A stretch of 64,000 nucleotides of DNA from Scandinavium vulneris_A (GTDB lineage Bacteria > Pseudomonadota > Gammaproteobacteria > Enterobacterales > Enterobacteriaceae). The position numbers and the translations under genes were made by a program. The notes beneath the pieces were generated by a model. It was not told where the DNA came from and made no database searches. It saw only the letters and a program-made list of their open reading frames with translations. Where the stretch lies: contig JBKGRZ010000002.1 in assembly GCA_046518185.1 (NCBI GenBank), positions 62,001 through 126,000 on the forward strand. Reading direction: 5' to 3'. Each line of letters opens with the position of its first letter. Position 1 is the stretch's first letter. Shown piece after piece: positions 1 through 9,073 of this stretch.

Positions 1-34
1 TCAGTGCCGCTACGATGAATGCTTTGTTAAACAT
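1..34 (-). CDS. Start of an unidentified gene running off the left edge (partial)
   Basis: An ATG on the minus strand at position 34 opens a frame that runs to the window edge without a stop. The first residues read M-F-N-K-A-F-I-V-A-A-L, a charged start followed by hydrophobic residues, like the beginning of a signal peptide. Upstream is an AT-rich stretch with a weak purine-rich site. Only eleven codons are visible, so no family can be named. It lies where tdcF would follow tdcE in E. coli, but these residues do not resemble the start of TdcF. Confidence 0.3.
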   Translation of the reverse strand, partial: MFNKAFIVAAL

Positions 35-487
35 TTGGTATATCCCGTTTTCATAATCAAGTTTGCTTTTAGAAGTTCACCTTCGCTGAGTGGCCAACGC
101 GGTTGCAGGGCAACATTTTGCGCCACGGCAGAAAGTTGGAATATAAGACCACCGCCCCGTATTTTGGTAAACATAAATATCGATTAAATGATTTTTTTAA
201 GCTTAAAACACTAGTTTTAATGTTTTATATAAATTTAAATTCTGTCAGAAAGGAGATGGCGTAGTGGTTAAGAAATGATTTACTGCTTCAGCGAAGGGGA
301 AACTCTGCAAATGACGATTTTGACAGGGGACAAAGAAACGGAACAAACAAATATATTAACCAAGTAATTGCAAATATATAACACGGTAAACACGCCCGCT
401 ACATATATACGGATTTATTACCATTCAAATCAGCGAAATAAAGGTTGAGTGGGGTCGCCCTACCCCACTCTGTTATTAATGAAAGAC
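35..487. other. Non-coding gap left of tdcE
   Basis: About 450 bases without a supportable gene. The stretch 180-420 is markedly AT-rich, with runs of A and T around 190-240 and 340-420, as expected for promoter DNA of the leftmost gene or H-NS-bound DNA. The only structured element seen is the tdcE-proximal hairpin at 447-470. An 18-codon frame near 312 has no support. Confidence 0.5.
447..470 (-). terminator. Hairpin downstream of tdcE
   Basis: GAGTGGGGT at 447-455 pairs with ACCCCACTC at 462-470 around a short loop, 18 bases beyond the tdcE stop. The following minus-strand sequence is only moderately U-rich, so termination may be partial. Its position suggests that the tdc transcript ends after tdcE here. 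Confidence 0.6.
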
Positions 488-2782
488 TCAAACGGACTGA
501 GTAAACGTCCGCGAAATGACATCCTGCTGCTGCTCGCGGGTCAGGGCGTTAAAGCGCACCGCATAGCCAGACACGCGGATAGTCAGATTCGGATAGTTGG
601 CCGGGTTCTCGATAGCATCCAGCAGCATCTCGCGGTTCATTACGTTGACGTTCAAATGCTGGCCGCCCTCAATGCTTCGCTCATGGTGGAAATAGCCGTC
701 GAGTAGCCCGACGAGGTTGGTTTTGCGGGTTCCATCCTCCTTGCCCAACGCCGCAGGCACGATGGAAAAGGTGTACGAAATCCCGTCCTTGGCGTAGGTA
801 AACGGCAGCTTAGCGACAGAGGTCAGCGAAGCCACCGCACCTTTACGGTCACGCCCGTGCATCGGGTTTGCCCCCGGCGCAAATGGCGTTCCGGCCCGGC
901 GTCCATCCGGTGTGTTACCGGTCTTCTGCCCGTACACCACGTTGGACGTGATGGTCAAGATCGACTGGGTCGGCACCGCATGGCGATAGGTTGGCAGCGC
1001 GCTGATTTTCTTCATAAAGCGCTCCACCAGATCACAAGCAATCTGGTCCACGCGGTCGTCGTTATTGCCGTACTGCGGGTAATCGCCTTCAATCACGAAG
1101 TCCACCGCCAGCCCGGTGTGATCGCGAACCGGACTCACCTTCGCGTACTTAATGGCCGACAGCGAATCCGCCGCCACCGACAGCCCGGCGATACCGCAGG
1201 CCATCGTGCGATAGACATCGCGGTCGTGCAGCGCCATCAGCGAGGCCTCATAGCTATATTTATCATGCATATAGTGAATGAGATTCAGGGCGCTGATGTA
1301 CTGCGTCGCCAGCCAGTCCATGAAGTGGTCAAGGCTGCTCATCACCGTGTCGTAGTCCAGCACCTCGTCCATCAGCGGAGCGGTTTTCGGCCCGACCTGA
1401 ATTTTGAGCTTCTCATCCACACCGCCGTTGATCGCATACAGCAGCGTTTTCGCCAGGTTGGCGCGCGCCCCGAAGAACTGCATCTGCTTGCCGATCACCA
1501 TCGGGCTGACGCAGCAGGCGATGGCGTAATCATCACTGTTAAAATCGGTGCGCATCAGGTCGTCGTTCTCATACTGCAACGAGGAGGTGGCGATCGACAT
1601 CTGCGCGGCATATTTCTTAAACGCAATCGGCAGCGCTTCCGACCACAGAATAGTCAGGTTCGGCTCCGGCGCCGGGCCCATGGTGTGCAGGGTGTGGAGG
1701 TAACGGAAAGCGTTTTTGGTAACCAGCGTGCGCCCGTCCAGCCCCATGCCACCGATGACTTCGGTGGCCCAAATAGGGTCCCCGGAAAACAGGGTGTCGA
1801 ACTCCGGCGTGCGCAGGAAACGCACCATGCGGATTTTCATGATGAAGTGATCGACCAGCTCCTGCGCCTGAGTCTCGTTCAGACGACCGGCCTGCATGTC
1901 GCGCTCGATGTAGATATCGAGGAACGCGGTGGTGCGCCCGAGCGACATCGCCCCGCCGTTCTGCGATTTCACCGCCGCCAGATAGGCAAAGTACAGCCAC
2001 TGCACCGCCTCCTGCGCCGTGACCGCTGGACGGGAAATGTCGTACCCGTATTTGGCGGCCATCTCCTGCATCTGCACCAGCGCCCGCCGCTGTTCTGACA
2101 GCTCCTCGCGCAGGCGAATGGTGGCTTCGAGCTGTTCGCCCCGCTCCATTGCGCCCTGTAAATCGGCGAACTGCAGTTCACGTTCGCGCACCAGATACGC
2201 GATGCCGTACAGTGCCACCCGGCGGTAGTCGCCGATGATGCGCCCGCGTCCGTAGCCATCCGGCAGCCCGGTCAGCACGCCCGACTTACGACAGCGCATC
2301 ATCTCCGGGGAGTAAACATCAAATACACCCTGGTTATGGGTTTTGCGAAGCGAGGTGAACTGGTATTCAAACTGCGCATCCATTTCACGACCGTAGGCGT
2401 CAAACGAGCTTTTGATCATGTTGATACCACCAAACGGATGCAGCGCACGCTTGAGCGGCTTATCGGTTTGCAGGCCGACGATTTTTTCCAGCGGCTGGTC
2501 GATGTACCCTGCGTCATGGGCGGTGATGGTGGTGGCGACGTTGGTATCAAAATCGACCGGGGCGTGGGTGGCGTTCTCCTGACGGATCCCCGCCATCACC
2601 TTTTCCCACAGCGCGGTAGTTGCCGGGGTGGCCTCGGCGAGAAAAGATTCATCCCCGTGATACGGGGTATAGTTGTGCTGAATAAAATCACGAACGTTAA
2701 TTTCGTCTTTCCATTCCGTGCCGTTAAATCCCTGCCAGGCGTCGGTATACTGCATATCGTGAATATCGATATTGACCTTCAT
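488..2782 (-). CDS. tdcE: 2-ketobutyrate/pyruvate formate-lyase TdcE
   Basis: Glycyl-radical enzyme that cleaves 2-ketobutyrate (or pyruvate) with CoA to propionyl-CoA (or acetyl-CoA) and formate, in the cytoplasm under anaerobiosis. The 764 residues equal the length of E. coli TdcE. The adjacent catalytic cysteines are seen in I-A-C-C-V-S-P-M, and the radical-bearing glycine lies 26 residues from the C-terminus in R-V-S-G-Y-A-V. It is the last gene of tdcABCDE, 32 bases after tdcD. Paralogy to PflB is expected, but the tdc context decides the name. It needs an activase such as PflA, not encoded here. The formate made could feed the hyc complex at the other end of the window. Confidence 0.96.
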   Translation of the reverse strand: MKVNIDIHDMQYTDAWQGFNGTEWKDEINVRDFIQHNYTPYHGDESFLAEATPATTALWEKVMAGIRQENATHAPVDFDTNVATTITAHDAGYIDQPLEKIVGLQTDKPLKRALHPFGGINMIKSSFDAYGREMDAQFEYQFTSLRKTHNQGVFDVYSPEMMRCRKSGVLTGLPDGYGRGRIIGDYRRVALYGIAYLVRERELQFADLQGAMERGEQLEATIRLREELSEQRRALVQMQEMAAKYGYDISRPAVTAQEAVQWLYFAYLAAVKSQNGGAMSLGRTTAFLDIYIERDMQAGRLNETQAQELVDHFIMKIRMVRFLRTPEFDTLFSGDPIWATEVIGGMGLDGRTLVTKNAFRYLHTLHTMGPAPEPNLTILWSEALPIAFKKYAAQMSIATSSLQYENDDLMRTDFNSDDYAIACCVSPMVIGKQMQFFGARANLAKTLLYAINGGVDEKLKIQVGPKTAPLMDEVLDYDTVMSSLDHFMDWLATQYISALNLIHYMHDKYSYEASLMALHDRDVYRTMACGIAGLSVAADSLSAIKYAKVSPVRDHTGLAVDFVIEGDYPQYGNNDDRVDQIACDLVERFMKKISALPTYRHAVPTQSILTITSNVVYGQKTGNTPDGRRAGTPFAPGANPMHGRDRKGAVASLTSVAKLPFTYAKDGISYTFSIVPAALGKEDGTRKTNLVGLLDGYFHHERSIEGGQHLNVNVMNREMLLDAIENPANYPNLTIRVSGYAVRFNALTREQQQDVISRTFTQSV

Positions 2783-2814
2783 TTATTCGCTCTCTGAATT
2801 TCTGTTCAATCGGT

Positions 2815-4029
2815 TCAGGAAAGTGCAACTTCAGCGGCGACATTCATTTCGCCTATCTGAATCGCATCGAGTGCAATCATTTTTTCTTCATTGGTCGGAA
2901 TAACGGCGCAGGCCACCGCCGAGCGTTCAGAGGAAATAATGCGTTCCCCGGCGCTGCCCGGTAAGGCGTTCATTTGGTCGTCCAGTTCGACGCCAAATAC
3001 CCGCAAATGCGCCATCACCAGGCGGCGGATCAGCTGTGAGTTTTCGCCTATACCGCCGGTAAAAATGATGCCATCGAGGCGATGCAGCGCCGCGGCATGA
3101 CCCGCAATATGGCGGGCGATGCGGTGGACAAAGGTCTGAATCGCCAGCCTGGCGTGCTGATGCCCCTCGTGCCAGGCCTTCTCCAGCACCCGTAAATCGG
3201 ACGATAAACCGGAGATACCCAACAGCCCGGACTCCTTATTCACCACCCGTTCCAGCTCGCTGAAACTTTGCCCGGTCTGTTCGGCAATCCACGCCATTGC
3301 GCCAAAATCGACGTCGCCGCAGCGGGTGCCCATCATCAGCCCTTCCAGCGGCGTCATGCCCATTGAGGTGTCAACGCTGCGACCGTTGCGCACCGCACAA
3401 ATCGACGCCCCGTTTCCCAAATGGGCGATAACCAGCCCGGCATCATCTGGGTGCAGGCCCAACAACGCCTGGGCCTGCTGGCTGACATAGCGATGCGAAG
3501 TGCCGTGAAAACCGTAGCGGCGCACGCCGTGCTCTTCGAAATAGCGCCACGGCAGGCCGTACAAATACGCGTGCGGTTCCAGCGTCTGGTGAAAACTGGT
3601 ATCAAACACCGCCACCTGCGGCACGCCGGGGAACAGCCGCCGCGCCGCGTCCACCCCGCTGAGGTTGGCGTAGTTGTGCAGCGGGGCCAGGGGCGATACT
3701 TCACGGATCTGGGCGATGACCTCGTCGGTTATCAGCACCGATTCGCTGAAAATACTGCCGCCGTGGGCGATGCGGTGGCCAATTAAGGCCACGCTATCGA
3801 TTAAGGCTCTGTGCTCCAGCTCCCCGGCAATCGCCTGTAAGGCACATTCATAATTCGGGTGGGCTAACGTGGCGGGCTCCCCGCCGTTGACCGTTAAAAA
3901 TGCGCCTTCGTTATTCAGACCTTCGGCAATTCCCGCCAGCAATACGTCCTGGCTTTGGGCATCCAGCACCGAGAATTTAATCGATGACGATCCACAGTTA
4001 ATGACCAGCACTACCGGAAACTCAATCAT
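2815..4029 (-). CDS. tdcD: Propionate kinase TdcD
   Basis: Converts propionyl phosphate and ADP to propionate and ATP (also acts on acetyl phosphate), the energy-yielding last step of anaerobic threonine breakdown. 404 residues, against 402 in E. coli. The acetokinase-family signature V-I-N-C-G-S-S-S-I-K-F lies at residues 9-19 and the second signature I-G-H-R-I-A-H-G-G near residue 83. The G-F-H-G-T-S-H motif is also present. Propionyl phosphate would come from TdcE-made propionyl-CoA through phosphotransacetylase, which is not in this window. Confidence 0.96.
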   Translation of the reverse strand: MIEFPVVLVINCGSSSIKFSVLDAQSQDVLLAGIAEGLNNEGAFLTVNGGEPATLAHPNYECALQAIAGELEHRALIDSVALIGHRIAHGGSIFSESVLITDEVIAQIREVSPLAPLHNYANLSGVDAARRLFPGVPQVAVFDTSFHQTLEPHAYLYGLPWRYFEEHGVRRYGFHGTSHRYVSQQAQALLGLHPDDAGLVIAHLGNGASICAVRNGRSVDTSMGMTPLEGLMMGTRCGDVDFGAMAWIAEQTGQSFSELERVVNKESGLLGISGLSSDLRVLEKAWHEGHQHARLAIQTFVHRIARHIAGHAAALHRLDGIIFTGGIGENSQLIRRLVMAHLRVFGVELDDQMNALPGSAGERIISSERSAVACAVIPTNEEKMIALDAIQIGEMNVAAEVALS

Positions 4030-4052
4030 TTTACGACTCCGTAATCCTTTAC

Positions 4053-5384
4053 TCAGAACAGCTTATAAACGATGTTCAGAATGGTCAGTAAGCCAATCGC
4101 GGTGACAAAAACGTTGTCCGCTTTGCCTTTATATTTCGCCAGAGACGGCGCTTTACGAATGGCATACATCGGCAGCAGGCACAGCAGCGAGGCAATAATC
4201 GGCGCGCCCATCGCTTCGATTAAATCGAGAATGTTCGGGTTGGCATACGCCACCACCCAGGTGGAGCCCATGATGAAAATCATGCTGAGGGTGTTGAGCT
4301 TGCGGGCTGAGACTTTATTTTTGTCGCCTTTATAACCGAACTTGAGGATTAACCCATTCAGGCCTTCCAGCGTGCCGAGGTAATGCCCGAAGAAGGATTT
4401 GAATATCGCCACCAGCGCGATAATCGAGGCACCATATTCCAGCACCGTGGCGAAGGTGGTTTTTTGCCCGGTCATGGAGGCGAAGTGGTTCGCCAGATAG
4501 GAGAGCACCGGAATGTTCTGCGCTTTGGCTTCAGCCATATTTTGCGGCGAAAGGGTAAACAGGCAGCTAAAGGCGAAGAACATCACCACCGCCACCATCA
4601 GCATACTGGCGCGACCAATGATTTTTGAACATTTGCGCTCGGTGTATTCCCGGCCAAAGTCCGCTTCATACTCTTCGCGTTTGGAAACCACGAAAGAGGA
4701 GACAATCGGCGAGAAGTTGAAGGAGAAGACCATAATGGAAATCCCCAGCCACACGGTCACCAGAATACCGTCATGTCCGGTGAAGGCGATATCGCTCAGG
4801 TTAACCTGGTCAATCACCGCCGAGTTCCAGTAAGGGATCAACGACAGCGAAATCAGCACCAGGCTGGCGATAAACGGAAACACCAGGAAACTCATCACCT
4901 TGACCATCAGGTCTTTGCCGAACCAAATGACGAATGCCATCACCAGCAGCAGAACCAGCGCCACCAGCCCACGGTTAAGCGGCACTAGCTGGAGCTGGTT
5001 TTCCCAGAAGGTCATGAAAGTGTTGGTAATGGTGACGCCGTAAATCCACAGCAGCGGGCAAATCGCGAAGAAATAAAGGAAGGTGATCACCACCCCGCCT
5101 GTTTTCCCGAAATGCTCTTCGACGGTTTCCGTGATGTTACCCGACGGATTACTCCCCGACAGGCACAGACGCGCCAGCGCCCGGTGGCAGTAAAACGCAA
5201 TCGGATAGGCCAGTACCAGCATCAGTAATATCGGAATCAATCCGCCATAACCGGCACGAATTGGGAAGAACAAAACGCCCGCCCCGATGGCGGTGCCAAA
5301 CAGGCCCAGGGTCCAGGTGGTGTCGGATTTACGCCAGCCCGAGGCCTTGTCGGCACTGGCGATGAGGGTTTCTGCGTTGCTCAT
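4053..5384 (-). CDS. tdcC: Threonine/serine:H+ symporter TdcC
   Basis: Inner-membrane importer of L-threonine and L-serine of the hydroxy/aromatic amino acid permease family. The 443 residues equal E. coli TdcC. After a short hydrophilic N-terminus (about 20 residues) come some eleven hydrophobic segments, the first starting at T-L-G-L-F-G-T-A-I-G-A-G. It sits between tdcB and tdcD with about 23-base gaps, so uptake and catabolism are co-transcribed. No features depart from the family. Confidence 0.95.
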   Translation of the reverse strand: MSNAETLIASADKASGWRKSDTTWTLGLFGTAIGAGVLFFPIRAGYGGLIPILLMLVLAYPIAFYCHRALARLCLSGSNPSGNITETVEEHFGKTGGVVITFLYFFAICPLLWIYGVTITNTFMTFWENQLQLVPLNRGLVALVLLLVMAFVIWFGKDLMVKVMSFLVFPFIASLVLISLSLIPYWNSAVIDQVNLSDIAFTGHDGILVTVWLGISIMVFSFNFSPIVSSFVVSKREEYEADFGREYTERKCSKIIGRASMLMVAVVMFFAFSCLFTLSPQNMAEAKAQNIPVLSYLANHFASMTGQKTTFATVLEYGASIIALVAIFKSFFGHYLGTLEGLNGLILKFGYKGDKNKVSARKLNTLSMIFIMGSTWVVAYANPNILDLIEAMGAPIIASLLCLLPMYAIRKAPSLAKYKGKADNVFVTAIGLLTILNIVYKLF

Positions 5385-5407
5385 AGTCGTTTCCTTTGCA
5401 CAAGAAA

Positions 5408-6397
5408 TTAAGCGTCAACTAAACCGGTAATGTGTGACACGCGGGAGAGGTCGATATTGCCGCCGGAAATAATGCTGACGGTTTTACGCCCACGAATATG
5501 TTCATCGAGTTTGCCGCTGAGCAGCGCCGCCGAGGCCAGCGCGCCTGCGCCTTCGGTGATCACCTTGTTGCGCTGGATAAGGGCCACCATGCTGCGGCGA
5601 ATATCGTCCTCACTGACCAGCACAATGTCGTCCACCAGTTCGCGAACAATTTCGAAGGTCAATGCACCCGGGCGAGCCACGTCGCACCCGTCGGCCAACG
5701 TGGTGCTGGTGCGGTGATTCATGATTTCCCCGGCAAAGAACGAGGCCGCCATGCCGTGGACGTTTTCAGACTGCACGCCGATGATGCGGATAGTCGGGTT
5801 GATGGATTTGATGGCCATCGCAATCCCGGCAATCAGGCCGCCGCCGCCAATTGGCACAATCACGTTATCGACATCGTACAGATCCTGGAGGATCTCCAGA
5901 CCGATGGTGCCCTGCCCGGCGATCACCATTTTGTCGTCATACGGTGGGATGAAAATGCGCCCTTCCATTTCGACGATTTCGCTGGCTTTGGCGATGGTGT
6001 CGTTAAAGCTGTCACCGTGCAGTACCACTTCGGCGGAGTAATCGGTGGTGGCGGCTACTTTGGATTTCGGCGCGCTGCGCGGCATCACCACTTTGCCGTC
6101 GATACCAAGCATCGCGCAGGAGAGCGACACGCCCTGAGCGTGGTTCCCAGCAGAACACGCCACTACGCCTTTGCGTTTTTCCGCATCGCTAAGCGAGCTT
6201 AATTTATTAAACGCGCCGCGAATTTTAAATGAGCCGGTGCGCTGCATATTTTCGAATTTGAGGTATATTTCGCCTTTACAGCACTCGCTCAGATAATTAG
6301 AACGCGGCATCCCTGTTTTATATATTTTACCGGCCAGTCGTTGCTGGGCCATTTTAATGTCGTCAAGGGTTACGGGCAGATCGTAGGTAATATGCAT
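5408..6397 (-). CDS. tdcB: Catabolic threonine dehydratase TdcB
   Basis: PLP enzyme that deaminates L-threonine to 2-ketobutyrate and ammonia (also serine to pyruvate), activated by AMP in the E. coli enzyme. 329 residues, the standard length. The PLP-binding lysine is in T-G-S-F-K-I-R-G at residue 58, and the glycine-rich phosphate loop G-G-G-G-L-I-A-G is near residue 184. It lacks the C-terminal ACT-like regulatory domain of biosynthetic IlvA, which separates the two. First enzyme gene after tdcA in the operon. Confidence 0.96.
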   Translation of the reverse strand: MHITYDLPVTLDDIKMAQQRLAGKIYKTGMPRSNYLSECCKGEIYLKFENMQRTGSFKIRGAFNKLSSLSDAEKRKGVVACSAGNHAQGVSLSCAMLGIDGKVVMPRSAPKSKVAATTDYSAEVVLHGDSFNDTIAKASEIVEMEGRIFIPPYDDKMVIAGQGTIGLEILQDLYDVDNVIVPIGGGGLIAGIAMAIKSINPTIRIIGVQSENVHGMAASFFAGEIMNHRTSTTLADGCDVARPGALTFEIVRELVDDIVLVSEDDIRRSMVALIQRNKVITEGAGALASAALLSGKLDEHIRGRKTVSIISGGNIDLSRVSHITGLVDA

Positions 6398-6481
6398 ATC
6401 ATCCTCATTTCAGGATTAACAATAAAAGGGGTTAAGCGTCTGTCAGACAGCACGCCAGGCGTATTTTTATAAAAAACTAAA

Positions 6482-7420
6482 TCAGGCTAATTCGATTAAT
6501 TCTTTTCGCTTTCGACAATTATGCAGAGAATATTGTTTGGCCAGTTCCACTAATACCGAGGCCGATTTTTTAATCCGATAGTTTTTCGACCAGATGGCGG
6601 CATAGCGGGCAATTGGCAGCACATCTTCCACCGGTAGAGTGATGAACTGATTTGAACCAAAGGGGGCGGTCATGTCACACGGGATAACGGTCAGGAAATT
6701 GGCATTCAGTACCAGGTTATAAATGGTGACCACGGAGTCAGTTTTAACGATGTTTTCAGTGCTGATGTGGTGTTTTTCGAAGGTGGAAAGCAGTTCTTTG
6801 TAGTAGCCCATATCGGTTTGCGGCAGAACCCACTGTTCGTTTTGCAACGCTTCCAGCGTGGTCTTGCCGGTGGGTGTTCGGGACTTGCTGGCCACCAGCA
6901 CAAACTCGGATTCAAACAGCGGTTCGACGTGCAGGTCCTGCAACTGCATTTCATCACTCAGTGTTCCAATGGCGAAATCCAGACGTCCATCACGCAGCGC
7001 CGGGAGGAACGATGACAGCTGGGCCTCATACATTGACACCTGCGCTTTTGGGAACACCTCTTTGAACTTCTTCATCATGCTGGACAGAAAGGTGAAGCCA
7101 ATCAGCGACGGGAAGCCGAAGGAAACATCGACCACATGGTTGCAGCTCAGGCTGTTTATCTCACTGACCATGTTCTTCATTTCGCGGGTGATGGACTCAG
7201 AATAGGACAGCAGCACCTGCCCGGCGTTGGTCAGCGTGACGCCGGTATTTTTGCGCACCATCAGTTCAATGCCAAAGTAGGATTCAATATCGTTAATAAT
7301 TTTACTGACCGCAGGTTGAGTTAACCCGAGCTGTTTTGCCGCAGAGCCGATAGAACCACTTCTGATGACTTCCTGAAAAACCACCAGATGCTGCGTTTTC
7401 GGTAAAATGATATTTTCCAT
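6482..7420 (-). CDS. tdcA: LysR-type activator TdcA
   Basis: Transcriptional activator of the tdc operon. An N-terminal winged helix-turn-helix spans roughly residues 8-65, followed by a periplasmic-binding-like effector domain. The frame is open further upstream, but the ATG at 7420 gives 312 residues, the E. coli length, starts M-E-N-I-I-L-P-K, and has a GGCGGAGA-like ribosome site just before it. It also places the CRP site and the -10 upstream of the gene instead of inside it. First gene of tdcABCDE. The divergent tdcR of E. coli was not found. Confidence 0.95.
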   Translation of the reverse strand: MENIILPKTQHLVVFQEVIRSGSIGSAAKQLGLTQPAVSKIINDIESYFGIELMVRKNTGVTLTNAGQVLLSYSESITREMKNMVSEINSLSCNHVVDVSFGFPSLIGFTFLSSMMKKFKEVFPKAQVSMYEAQLSSFLPALRDGRLDFAIGTLSDEMQLQDLHVEPLFESEFVLVASKSRTPTGKTTLEALQNEQWVLPQTDMGYYKELLSTFEKHHISTENIVKTDSVVTIYNLVLNANFLTVIPCDMTAPFGSNQFITLPVEDVLPIARYAAIWSKNYRIKKSASVLVELAKQYSLHNCRKRKELIELA

Positions 7421-7452
7421 CGTCTCCGCCCCTAATTTCCATTTCGCGGTGA

Positions 7453-7498
7453 ATTCTAGGCAATATTGCTGCCCGGGGTATGTGCGGTGACTCACAAA
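7453..7498 (-). promoter_or_regulatory. tdc promoter with class II-like CRP site
   Basis: On the minus strand TGTGA-N6-GCACA (7481-7496) matches the CRP consensus at nine of ten arm positions. A -10-like TAGAAT lies at 7453-7458. If transcription starts near 7446, the CRP site is centred about 42 bases upstream, the activation geometry known for E. coli tdc. This supports catabolite control of tdcABCDE. The start point is inferred, not measured. Confidence 0.85.
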
Positions 7499-8136
7499 TC
7501 CCCTTTCGCTGTTATTCCCCGACACGCGAAGCCAAACAAAAACCATTAGAATCAACGATATGAAAATAACCGATCTGCATTCAGACTGATTTTCATCAAT
7601 AAACAAAGAGGGTATAAAATAAATTTATGGCGATAAGGCTATTCTCATAAACTTATTTCAAAAGAGGTTTTAAGGTTGTCTTTCAAACAATTATCGAACA
7701 GTAATTAGCCACTGACAATTCAATTATATTTGTAATTATCAAAATACCCGATAAAACCCGTGATGATATATTGGCAAACTCCGATCGGGATCGCATAAAT
7801 TTGTTAATACCAGAGCATTAGCAGCAGGCCATTATCATTTCACCTTGCTTTTTTTAACATCGAGGCAGATTGAAGAACAAAATTACAACACTGAATTTCA
7901 CCCCAGTGCCGGGCGAATATTTTACATAAGTTGACACAGGCAGCGACACGAATCGACTCATACACCACATCACAGTGTTTTGTGCTGCACGTCGCAGATC
8001 GGACATCTGGTAGGTTTTTGAGCCTGGGTAATAAAACAATATTAAATAACTTCTCGCTTGTCGCATCATCCTGAAATGATTAAGATCCGCGCAATTCCCC
8101 TCTATCACTCTCCGCCCATGCGCGGGTGGAACGGCT
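7499..8136. other. Non-coding AT-rich region between tdc and the 8137 gene
   Basis: Roughly 640 bases with no convincing frame. E. coli carries tdcR, divergent from tdcA, in the equivalent place, but no plus-strand frame of similar size exists here. Stretches at 7600-7860 are strongly AT-rich and may hold IHF, TdcA or H-NS sites. The minus-strand frame 7854-8147 overlaps the start of the next gene, has no usable ribosome site and is judged spurious. Confidence 0.5.
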
Positions 8137-9003
8137 ATGTTTGACACTAAAATGGCTGACCTGCGTCAGAAGCGCTGGAAAAAGCACCTCCCCCTTTTTG
8201 TCTCTCAGGATGCACGCAGCGGTAATCCCTATAACTACTACGCCGTGTATCTGGTGGATGTCGATCGCAACCGCTATCAGCTGACCGGCTATCGCAAAAG
8301 AGCGGTAACCCTCGCCCGTTGGGATTATGACGCTGGATGCTATCTCGACGAGCAGCGGATTAGCGTGGCGGAACTGGATGCAATGCAGGCGGAAATCATC
8401 CATTACCGCAGCTACGGGCCGATTCCTTTCTCCGGGATCCTCAGCTTCAGCTTCAACCACCGCACCCGTCTGATTTACCTGAAAACGTTGCTCAACCGGG
8501 GTAAAGGCAAGTTCGTTTCGGCTTTTTTTGCCAACAAAGAGCTAAAAAGTCGCGACCGCATCGCTCTGCTCAATTTACTGGTGAACGAATATGTTCAGCA
8601 ACGGCCATCCCGTATTCATGCCGGGCTGACGCTGGATGAAGTGATTGAGATGCTGTATGGCAAACTGTGGTATCAGCATATTCGCAACGAGGAGTTTCGC
8701 CGTAAGGTGCGACTGCTGCTGAAATCACTGACCATTACCGGCGATCTGGTGCAGAACGAGGTGCATTACAACGTGCAGCCAAAAGCCGTGGCGACGATTG
8801 TCGATTTTGAGAAAGAAGAGCACCGCATTAAGCAGCAGGATAAGATGCAGCGCAATTTTGTGCGCCTGATGCTGGTCATTACCGCCTCGACGGTGTTGAT
8901 TACCCTTGCCTTATTAGGGCTGGCGGGCGTGGTTGATTTGCATAAAGTCTGGGCGTTCCTCAGTAACCTGAATCCCTTAAGCATGCTGATGAAGCTGGTG
9001 TAA
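8137..9003 (+). CDS. Unrecognised protein with a C-terminal membrane segment
   Basis: 288 residues; I do not recognise the family. The first ~240 residues are hydrophilic and rich in Arg, Lys and Tyr (Y-Y-A-V-Y-L near residue 34; several R-x-R and K-R clusters). A basic helix-rich stretch at about 185-240 contains E-E-F-R-R-K-V-R. One hydrophobic segment at about 244-265 is followed by a short tail ending in M-L-M-K-L-V. This predicts a tail-anchored protein with a cytoplasmic N-terminal domain. ATG 8137 is preceded by a GTGGAACG site; ATG 8152 is an alternative. It stands alone, convergent with the hdeB-like gene. Length and clean frame support a real gene. Confidence 0.75.
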   Translation: MFDTKMADLRQKRWKKHLPLFVSQDARSGNPYNYYAVYLVDVDRNRYQLTGYRKRAVTLARWDYDAGCYLDEQRISVAELDAMQAEIIHYRSYGPIPFSGILSFSFNHRTRLIYLKTLLNRGKGKFVSAFFANKELKSRDRIALLNLLVNEYVQQRPSRIHAGLTLDEVIEMLYGKLWYQHIRNEEFRRKVRLLLKSLTITGDLVQNEVHYNVQPKAVATIVDFEKEEHRIKQQDKMQRNFVRLMLVITASTVLITLALLGLAGVVDLHKVWAFLSNLNPLSMLMKLV

Positions 9004-9023
9004 CCCTGACATCGGAATGCAAA

Positions 9024-9069
9024 TTTGCCAGTGAAGAAATAAATGGGGGAAGATTTCCTCACTGGCAAA
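9024..9069. terminator. Shared hairpin between two convergent genes
   Basis: TTTGCCAGTGA (9024-9034) pairs with TCACTGGCAAA (9059-9069), an 11-base stem with a purine-rich interior loop. The A and T tracts on the two sides suit termination in both directions, for the 8137 gene and the convergent hdeB-like gene. Confidence 0.65.
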
Positions 9070-9073
9070 AATG

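Noticed and set aside
312..366. 18-codon frame in the left intergenic region
   Set aside because: Short, in AT-rich DNA, no conservation evidence available.
857..2098. 413-codon plus-strand frame antisense to tdcE
   Set aside because: Arg/His/Val-rich shadow of a GC-rich real gene with no ribosome site or known similarity; tdcE on the other strand is certain.
7854..8147. 97-codon minus-strand frame considered as tdcR or a new small gene
   Set aside because: Wrong strand for tdcR, overlaps the start of the 8137 gene, no ribosome site.
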